Assembly (NCBI GenBank): GCA_964196045.1
Contig: CAXMRH010000040.1
Span: 1 to 5,116, forward strand
Direction: 5' to 3'
Length of the DNA: 5,116 bases
Origin: SHLQ01 sp964196045
GTDB taxonomy: Bacteria > Actinomycetota > Acidimicrobiia > Acidimicrobiales > SHLQ01
A program made the position numbers and the translations under genes. The notes beneath the pieces were generated by a model that was not told the origin of the DNA, searched no databases, and worked only from the letters and a program-made list of their open reading frames with translations. Below are positions 1-4,252 of this stretch, one piece after another (position 1 is the stretch's first letter; every line of letters begins with the position of its first letter).

Positions 1-20
1 TGTGCACGTTTCGTGCACTC
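1..20. repeat. Copy A of a 20-bp repeat containing a perfect palindrome
   Basis: Positions 2-18 read GTGCACG-TTT-CGTGCAC, a perfect 7-bp inverted repeat around a 3-base centre. The 20-base unit recurs at 241-260 with 18 of 20 bases identical and in the same orientation. The copy lies just beyond the 3' end of the leucine tRNA fragment. It could be an operator for a dimeric regulator, or a sequence copied during a recombination event. There is no run of T after it, so it is not a typical terminator. The match is seen directly; the function is unknown. Confidence 0.6.
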
Positions 21-69
21 TTGCCAGAACACACGTTCGTCAACTGGCCAGAAATCGTTGATTTATCAG

Positions 70-123
70 TGCCCGGGGCGGGATTTGAACCCGCACGACC
101 CCTGAGGGTCAGGGGGGTTTAAG
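70..123 (-). pseudogene. 3' half of tRNA-Leu (anticodon UAA), truncated or att-site remnant
   Basis: Reading the minus strand backwards from the 3' end gives discriminator A (70), acceptor strand CCCGGGC (71-77) and T stem CCCGC/GCGGG (78-82 and 90-94) closing the loop TTCAAAT (83-89). Next come a long variable arm with GACCC pairing GGGTC (98-110), an anticodon stem strand CCCCC (112-116) and the loop CTTAAAC (117-123) with anticodon TAA. The long variable arm plus UAA indicates leucine. CCA is not encoded. Beyond the loop, 124-128 reads as GAAA-like sequence instead of the required GGGGG, and no recognisable D arm follows. At 153-159 a heptamer differs by one base from the expected 5' acceptor strand, so a fully degenerate tRNA gene spanning 70-159 is an alternative. 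Homology that breaks exactly at the anticodon loop is typical of duplicated tRNA 3' ends left by tyrosine-recombinase integration. If that is the origin, the element would extend to the right. Confidence 0.65.
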
Positions 124-240
124 TTTCGCCCCAACCGTCCAGCCAGTGCGAACCCGTGCCCGTGAGTCCTGATTTACAGGGAACTGCCGTCCGGAGAGTC
201 CAGTCCCGTCCGGCTGAATACGGCCAGTACTCGCACGGCC

Positions 241-260
241 CGTGCGCGTTTCGTGCACTC
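241..260. repeat. Copy B of the 20-bp palindrome-containing repeat
   Basis: Positions 242-258 read GTGCGCG-TTT-CGTGCAC, which is the copy A palindrome with one changed base that would still form a G-U pair in RNA. It differs from copy A at two of 20 positions, and the two copies are offset by exactly 240 bp in direct orientation, bracketing the tRNA-Leu fragment. The core GCGTTTCGTGC (246-256) recurs at 1273-1283 in the promoter area of the ABM-like gene. It may be an operator or a recombination-derived duplication. Confidence 0.6.
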
Positions 261-346
261 CGAACTCAAGCAAAGGCCACCACCCACAACCTCGGAACTC
301 TCTCGTCGGCTTGTTAGCAACGCTGGTTCGCGACGGCCAGCTTCAC

Positions 347-410
347 ACGAGTGGGTGCTCGTCGGGGTTCAACCCGGTGGGGGGATTGCAACCCTTAACC
401 CTCACCCCAC
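347..410. other. Three consecutive short inverted repeats
   Basis: ACGAG (347-351) pairs CTCGT (358-362). GGGTT (365-369) pairs AACCC (371-375) across a single base. GTGGGG (377-382) pairs CCCCAC (405-410). The first two superficially resemble a tRNA variable arm followed by a T arm, but the T loop would have the wrong size and no acceptor pairing exists. This could be a structured leader, a decayed RNA gene or chance in GC-rich DNA. Confidence 0.25.
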
Positions 411-447
411 ACGATCAAACTGGATCAAGCTCGCCGCCTAGAAAGCG

Positions 448-939
448 TTGAGAACACGGAACGGACCAACATCCTTAATCAGGCACCCACAGGCGTCAGA
501 GACGTTCCAAGCTCAGATCATCGAACCCCACGACACCGAGATCTATGTAGCGATCCTGTGGTCGCGGATCGGATCGCCGCTGCCCAAGACCATCCTCCGC
601 CCCGACGGCTCCCAGTACGACTCCGGCACCGCGTACGAGTTCGAAGATGCAATGCAGAACTTCCGGGAGCACGGCAGTCCCCAGATGCTCATGTACCGCA
701 AGACGGGTGCACCCAGTGTCTCGCTCGACGACCGCAGCCAGGTGTTGGACAGGCTCGACCAGATGGACCGACTCGACACCTATGTAGACCACTGGTTCAG
801 GGGAGAGGATGGGTCCTTCATCGGTGCCTTCCACCAGTTCACCGACCCCGAGGAACTCGAGTCCTTGGTCGCGTTGCACCTCAGGAAGCTCATCGACCGA
901 TGGCTCCTTGAGGCGGACCTGCAGCCGTCAGCGGAATGA
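448..939 (+). pseudogene. Fragment of a DUF4062-headed STAND/NACHT-type protein
   Basis: The frame encodes up to 163 residues. From about residue 16 it closely follows what I know of the C-terminal half of DUF4062 domains found at the N-terminus of large STAND NTPases. Visible landmarks are SETFQAQI (17-24), VAILWSRIGSPLP (34-46), RPDGSQYDSGTAYEFEDAM (51-69), MYRKTGAPSVSL (82-93), HWFRGEDGSFIGAFHQF (115-131) and LHLRKLID (143-150). The family's N-terminal part, a short beta strand with a motif like FISS and a following helix, is absent. An in-frame TAG stands at 439-441, just before the only candidate start, a TTG at 448 without a good ribosome binding site. The frame stops where the NTPase domain should begin. 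The full-length proteins act in signalling or phage defence; this piece lacks the NTPase and is most likely a gene remnant. A short stand-alone protein is possible but less likely. Confidence 0.65.
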
Positions 940-959
940 GTGTGGTCAGCGGGGAATGG
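927..959. repeat. Imperfect short tandem duplication across two convergent stop codons
   Basis: GTCAGCGGAATG (927-938) is repeated as GTCAGCGGGGAATG (945-958) with an 18-bp offset. The first copy contains the start of the DUF4062 fragment's TGA stop (937-939). The second contains the minus-strand stop of the ABM-like gene (946-948). It looks like a slippage or repair scar at the junction of two unrelated pieces. No terminator hairpin is seen between the two converging frames. Confidence 0.4.
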
Positions 960-1236
960 AGATCTCACCAAGAACGTCGAACACCTCGTGCATCACGTTT
1001 GTGCCCGAAGGGTCGAAGACCCTGTAGGCCGGGTGGTCCTGCTCCTCGGTGAGCGCCCTGTCGTGGGCTTCACGATCTTCCCAGATGGCCAGGATTTCGA
1101 CCCGGTCGGGTGCCTGGGTGAGCCAGCACCGGACGAGCCCTGCAGGGTGGTCCAACGTGACCATGTCCGACCAGGCTCCGAGGACGTGGGCGTGGGTCTG
1201 CTGGTCGATCTCAGCACGTGCGATCGATAGAATCAT
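946..1236 (-). CDS. Small ABM-like (dimeric alpha/beta barrel) protein
   Basis: A 96-residue protein starts at ATG 1236, chosen because AGGAGG (1249-1244 on the minus strand) sits 7 bases upstream. The longer frame from a GTG at 1371 runs through the promoter and is not credible. The chain alternates strands and helices like the antibiotic-biosynthesis-monooxygenase/YgiN fold: a first strand MILSIARAEI, a helix ending in AWSDMV, a strand LVRCWLTQA with APDRVEILAIWEDREAHDRAL in the middle (strand IL-AIWED then a helix), and a closing strand VFDVLGEISI. The phrase IWEDREAHDRAL matches the typical WESREAYDAH-like segment. Family members bind small aromatic, quinone or heme ligands or are of unknown function, usually as dimers in the cytoplasm. 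The substrate here cannot be told. The gene appears monocistronic, converging on the DUF4062 fragment with 6 bases between stops. Confidence 0.75.
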   Translation of the reverse strand: MILSIARAEIDQQTHAHVLGAWSDMVTLDHPAGLVRCWLTQAPDRVEILAIWEDREAHDRALTEEQDHPAYRVFDPSGTNVMHEVFDVLGEISIPR

Positions 1237-1243
1237 CCAAAGG

Positions 1244-1249
1244 CCTCCT
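1244..1249 (-). promoter_or_regulatory. Strong ribosome binding site of the ABM-like gene
   Basis: The minus strand reads AGGAGG, a full match to the anti-Shine-Dalgarno core, with 7 bases before the ATG at 1236-1234. This decides the start and rejects the 45-residue upstream extension. Confidence 0.85.
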
Positions 1250-1260
1250 AGCCGCTGGCC

Positions 1261-1285
1261 ATCATACACAAGGCGTTTCGTGCGC
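1261..1285 (-). promoter_or_regulatory. Candidate -10 box and partial palindrome copy upstream of the ABM-like gene
   Basis: On the minus strand TATGAT (1266-1261) is a near-consensus -10 hexamer, 24 bases before the ATG, leaving room for a short leader with the ribosome binding site. No good -35 is seen. Directly upstream, 1285-1269 contains GCGCACGAAACGC, sharing the 11-base core GCGTTTCGTGC (plus strand, 1273-1283) with repeat copy B. An operator in the -35/spacer area would fit a repressor, but only one half of the palindrome is preserved. Confidence 0.4.
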
Positions 1286-1316
1286 GCCCGGTGTACTGCA
1301 TTAGGTTCGCATTCAT

Positions 1317-1433
1317 CTATGGCCAAGATCCTGCTGGTAGCTCGTCGACCGAACTTTCTGAACTCCCGCACGATACCGACATGACCGCTGTGGCGAGTAG
1401 CACGGCGACAAGCCTGCCGGGGAAGCGTGCGCG
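1317..1433 (-). pseudogene. Possible broken lipoprotein N-terminus
   Basis: One minus-strand frame reads a basic stretch (RARFPGR), a hydrophobic run (LVAVLLATAVMSV), then SCGSSESSVDELPAGSWP and a TAG stop at 1319-1317. A basic segment, hydrophobic core and cysteine followed by Gly-Ser-Ser is the layout of actinobacterial lipoprotein signal peptides. The -3 position of the lipobox is Ser, not the usual Leu/Val/Ile. No suitable start codon or ribosome binding site precedes it: the nearest in-frame TTG (1493) gives a long odd leader. The mature domain is missing. It may be a remnant cut off when the downstream gene arrived, or a chance frame. Confidence 0.25.
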
Positions 1434-1516
1434 GCCGGGATCAACGTGGTCGTTTAGCGGCCCTAGCTGAGACCACGCTGCCGTTAGGCCCAATAGGCGA
1501 GCACGCGCCGAGCCGA
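1434..1516. other. Short region after the SulP stop, no clear terminator
   Basis: This follows the 3' end of the minus-strand transporter gene. The only pairing seen is a weak minus-strand GGCG/CGCC stem around CGTGCT, just after the stop, without a U tract. I cannot call an intrinsic terminator. Confidence 0.3.
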
Positions 1517-3724
1517 TCAGCTGGTGGAGCGGAGTACCCGCTGAAGGGTTCCCAAGGTTCGGTCGAAGCGGTCTGAGAGCAGCACGAGGGCGTGGCGCTG
1601 CAGCCCTGCAGCCACGTCGGGATTGTCGAAGATGAGGTCGAGGTAGGCATCGCCGGTCAAACGCCTGACCGTGCATGCCTCTGTGGTGCGAATCGTGACG
1701 AGGGAGTGGTGTCCACCGTGTCTGAAGAATGATGCAATCCCGAGGAGCGATCCGGGGCCGGCGCGTCTCAGGCGAGATCCGTCGGCAGCGAGAACCTCGA
1801 CGTGCCCCGTCTCCACGATGTCGAGATGGTGCTCGTCGTCGCCTGCCTCGATCAGCAGCGATCCAGGGGCGAGTTCAAGCGTCTCGAGCACCGCGGCGAA
1901 CTCGGCCATGTGCTCGTCGATCTCGAACATCTCGCGCAGCATGAAGTCGAACGAGAATTCATCCTCTCCCGGGTTGATGCCTTCGCCGCGGAGGAGGTCA
2001 TCTTCGCACCATTCGAGGGCATCGTCTGACGTGGCGAACTCGAGTTCGACCGAAGCGTTGCCGTCCAAGAACGTTTGAGACCTGAACTGCTCGGAGATCG
2101 AGTCGGGAACCGCGCAGTCGAGCAGTTTGACGCCGCGGTCGTCGGTCAGGGCCTTGAGCTTCGCCAATCCGTGAAGAGCTGATGTGTCGACGCCGGTGAC
2201 GTGCTCGAAGTCAAGGATGAGATGGGTTACTTGTGTCTCCTCGTCGTCGAGACGTTGATTCACCGAGTCGAGCAACCCCACCGTGCTGGCAAAGAAGACA
2301 AACCCGTGCAGCTTCAATAGAAGGACACCGTCGAGGTGCTGTTCCAGTCGGACCTGCTCGGCGGTCTGGCGTTCGATGGTGCTTCGCAACTCGCGCCCGG
2401 TGAACGTGTGTCGCACGACGCCGATCCTGCTGTAGCTGACGATGAACAGGATCACCGTGGCAACGAGGCCGGCTGCAACGCCTTCGAGGAAGCCCACGAG
2501 CTCTACCACCGCCAAGATCGCGGCAATTACGACCACATCGGACCGCGCCAGCTTTCGGATGCTCTGGACCAACCAGTCATCGAGAAAGCTGAGGCCGATG
2601 AACAGAACCATGCCTCCGAGAACGAAGCGAGGGACGTAGGCAAGCGCACCGGAAGCCACTGTCATCGCAGCGAAGCAAGTCAGTGCAACCACAAGGGCTA
2701 CGACCGCGCCGCCGCCGCGCATTCGACGGCCGAGAGTGGACAGGCTCACGTAGTGGTACCCGATCAGACTCCCGCCAGCTCCGGCGGCGATATTGGCGAG
2801 CCCGAGAACCTTCATCTCACGGTCCACATCCACGTCCTCACCGAGGGCCGAGGACAAGGCCGTGATGTTGAGCAACACGGAGATCACGGCGATGACGAGC
2901 ACGGTTCCCAGACCCGCGATTTCGTCGGTGACGATCGCCCAGTCGATGTCGCCGGGGCTGATCGGCTGGAGGAGCATGCCTTGATCGAAAGGCTCGAGAA
3001 GCCACCCGTTGGCGATAGCGACACCACGCCCATCACCTCTGATACCCAGAATCAGGTGGAACAATCCGATGGCTCCGATGATCACGCCCGGCATCGCAAA
3101 CACGTTGCTCGTGACCTTTCCCACCACCACCAGCACCACGGCGAACGCGAGCCCGGGCAGCCAGAGGTCGGCCACCGATCCCAGGTCGCCGAGATGACCG
3201 AGATCGAATCCCACACCCGACATCACCCCAAATGAACCCTTGAAAAGGAGCCAGCCGGTAGCCGCAAGAAAGCCGGCCACAACGGGATAGGGCACGTACT
3301 GTGCCATGACGGCTAGACGGAAATGGCCTACGAGCCAGAAGAGGGCTGCTCCGGCGAGCGTGGACAAGGCGATGAGGACCACGATCGTCGTGAAAAGCTC
3401 TTCCGGCGGTACGTCCTGCTTTGAAGACGCGGCAACCGAGACAACCACAACTGCAAGCACTGCCGTCGGATTGTCCTGAGGCACAGCAACCACGCCACTG
3501 AACTGGCTCGCGAGACTGACTGTGACAGCCAGCACGACTGCTCCGAACAGGAAATGACCCGTCAGTCTGGGAACGAACGGAGCGAGGTCGCCCGTCAGGA
3601 TGACGGCCGAATACGAAAACATGAAAGTGACGGCCAGCAGGCCGGCGACGAGACCAGCCAGGATGCTGGCAGCCAGACTCGGATGATTACCGGACGCGGT
3701 CGACGAGGCTGAACGTTCTGACAT
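1517..3724 (-). CDS. SulP family transporter with STAS and cNMP-binding-like domains
   Basis: From ATG 3724 the product has 735 residues; an in-frame TTG at 3766 would add 14. Neither start has a Shine-Dalgarno site, and ATG is preferred because a -10-like box lies just before it. Numbering below is from the TTG start. Residues 31-448 form a hydrophobic SulP core with roughly 10-12 membrane spans, including the TM3 signature VPQDNPTAVLA (95-105) and the conserved loop TALSSALGEDVDVDREMKVLG. Residues about 471-580 are a cytoplasmic STAS domain with DFEHVTGVDTSALHGL (519-534), Ser529 being at the usual regulatory position. Residues about 615-735 resemble a cyclic-nucleotide-binding beta roll (GSLLIEAGDDEHHLDIVETG). 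In its phosphate-binding cassette, LLGIASFFRHGGHHSLV, Ile replaces the usual Glu and the Pro-Arg pair is missing, so nucleotide binding is doubtful. SulP proteins move inorganic or small organic anions, such as sulfate or bicarbonate, across the inner membrane; the substrate here is not evident. The gene is divergent from the response regulator. Confidence 0.9.
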   Translation of the reverse strand: MSERSASSTASGNHPSLAASILAGLVAGLLAVTFMFSYSAVILTGDLAPFVPRLTGHFLFGAVVLAVTVSLASQFSGVVAVPQDNPTAVLAVVVVSVAASSKQDVPPEELFTTIVVLIALSTLAGAALFWLVGHFRLAVMAQYVPYPVVAGFLAATGWLLFKGSFGVMSGVGFDLGHLGDLGSVADLWLPGLAFAVVLVVVGKVTSNVFAMPGVIIGAIGLFHLILGIRGDGRGVAIANGWLLEPFDQGMLLQPISPGDIDWAIVTDEIAGLGTVLVIAVISVLLNITALSSALGEDVDVDREMKVLGLANIAAGAGGSLIGYHYVSLSTLGRRMRGGGAVVALVVALTCFAAMTVASGALAYVPRFVLGGMVLFIGLSFLDDWLVQSIRKLARSDVVVIAAILAVVELVGFLEGVAAGLVATVILFIVSYSRIGVVRHTFTGRELRSTIERQTAEQVRLEQHLDGVLLLKLHGFVFFASTVGLLDSVNQRLDDEETQVTHLILDFEHVTGVDTSALHGLAKLKALTDDRGVKLLDCAVPDSISEQFRSQTFLDGNASVELEFATSDDALEWCEDDLLRGEGINPGEDEFSFDFMLREMFEIDEHMAEFAAVLETLELAPGSLLIEAGDDEHHLDIVETGHVEVLAADGSRLRRAGPGSLLGIASFFRHGGHHSLVTIRTTEACTVRRLTGDAYLDLIFDNPDVAAGLQRHALVLLSDRFDRTLGTLQRVLRSTS

Positions 3725-3733
3725 CAGGGCCGA

Positions 3734-3739
3734 ACAGTA
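3734..3739 (-). promoter_or_regulatory. Candidate -10 element of the SulP gene
   Basis: The minus strand reads TACTGT, ending 9 bases before the ATG at 3724. Transcription would then start at or a few bases before the ATG, giving a leaderless mRNA, which is common in actinobacteria. That explains the missing ribosome binding site and favours the 3724 start. No convincing -35 is seen. Confidence 0.3.
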
Positions 3740-3794
3740 GCGCAATGAAATCAGGGGAAGAAGCAATTAGGTCATGCGATCGGCTCATGTCGGG

Positions 3795-3800
3795 TATGGT
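3795..3800 (+). promoter_or_regulatory. Candidate -10 element of the response regulator-glnII unit
   Basis: TATGGT ends 11 bases before the GTG start at 3812, predicting a transcript start at about 3807 and an almost leaderless message. No Shine-Dalgarno sequence precedes the GTG. The divergent SulP gene starts less than 90 bases away, so one regulator bound between them could affect both. No clear -35 or palindromic operator is visible. Confidence 0.3.
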
Positions 3801-3811
3801 TTCGACTTGTT

Positions 3812-4252
3812 GTGACGAACATACTTTTGGTGGAAGACAATGAGATGAACCGCGACATGCTGTCGCGTCGTCTCATCAAGCGAGGATACGAAGTAGCGAT
3901 TGCCGTCGACGGCCAAGCCGGACTCGACGCCGCTCGAAGCGATCCGCCAGATCTGATACTTCTCGACATGAGCTTGCCGATCATGGACGGCTGGACAGTT
4001 GCTGGTCATCTCAAGGGCGATCCGGCTACCAGCGGCATTCCGATCATCGCTCTGACCGCTCACGCACTGGCCGGTGATCGTGAAAAGGCCATAGAAGCCG
4101 GCTGCGACGACTACGACACCAAACCAGTCGATTTGAAGCGCCTCCTCGAAAAAATTGACACACTACCGAACGCGGAATTTTCGCCGCCATATCTAGGAGA
4201 ATTACATAATGGTCATACCACGTCTGGACTACGTCTGGCTCGACGGCTATAA
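3812..4252 (+). CDS. Single-domain response regulator (CheY/DivK-like receiver)
   Basis: A 146-residue protein begins with GTG; no other in-frame start fits the domain edge. Residues 1-118 are one complete receiver domain. The acidic pocket is Glu8-Asp9 in VEDNEMNRD, the phosphoacceptor is Asp52 in LILLDMSLPIMDG, the switch Thr is Thr82 in IIALTAHA, and the conserved Lys is Lys104 in TKPV. There is no DNA-binding or enzymatic output domain, so it should act by protein contact after phosphorylation by an unlinked histidine kinase. The VEDNEMNR and ALTAHALAGD motifs are typical of DivK-like and hybrid-kinase receivers. Residues 119-146 are a tail of low family character encoded partly by the overlap with glnII; an ancestral earlier stop may have been lost. 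The 44-base overlap with glnII implies co-transcription and perhaps coupled translation. Its role with glutamine synthetase is inferred from position only. Confidence 0.9.
   Translation: MTNILLVEDNEMNRDMLSRRLIKRGYEVAIAVDGQAGLDAARSDPPDLILLDMSLPIMDGWTVAGHLKGDPATSGIPIIALTAHALAGDREKAIEAGCDDYDTKPVDLKRLLEKIDTLPNAEFSPPYLGELHNGHTTSGLRLARRL
4195..4199 (+). promoter_or_regulatory. Ribosome binding site of glnII inside the upstream gene
   Basis: AGGAG (within CTAGGAGAATT) lies 9 bases before the ATG at 4209, inside the C-terminal tail codons of the response regulator. It supports the ATG 4209 start and independent ribosome entry on a shared mRNA. Confidence 0.8.

Larger units (their letters stand above)
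131..447. other. Stretch without genes carrying several small inverted and direct repeats
   Basis: I see no convincing coding sequence here; the short open frames have no family resemblance and no ribosome binding site. What can be seen is: a bulged stem-loop at 165-185 (AGTCCTG / CAGGGAACT around ATTTA); a direct repeat CCGTCCGG at 187-194 and 206-213; repeat copy B at 241-260; and three stem-loops in a row at 347-410. None is followed by a T tract. The region reads as remnant or recombined DNA between the tRNA scar and the DUF4062 fragment. Confidence 0.45.

Noticed and set aside
70..240. tmRNA (ssrA)
   Set aside because: The 3' acceptor CCCGGGC does not match the tmRNA 5' GGGG end, there is no tag-peptide frame, and the long variable arm with UAA loop is that of tRNA-Leu.
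70..250. Group I intron interrupting tRNA-Leu(UAA), as in cyanobacteria
   Set aside because: Such introns split the anticodon after its first U, but here the bases before that point (CTT) are still joined to the 3' half, and no 5' exon is found upstream.
377..410. G-quadruplex on the minus strand
   Set aside because: Only three suitably spaced G tracts are present, so the four-tract pattern is not met.
242..451. Short plus-strand frames upstream of the DUF4062 fragment as its missing N-terminus
   Set aside because: The translations show no beta-strand FISS-like motif or other DUF4062 N-terminal features in any frame, so a simple frameshift does not explain the loss.
1237..1371. 45-residue N-terminal extension of the ABM-like protein from a GTG at 1371
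   Set aside because: It would run through the -10 box and the AGGAGG site that fits the ATG at 1236, and its sequence adds nothing like the family.
2336..3235. Long plus-strand open frame of 299 codons
   Set aside because: It lies wholly antisense to the SulP membrane domain, is unusually rich in His, Asp and Gln as expected from the complement of hydrophobic codons, and resembles no family.
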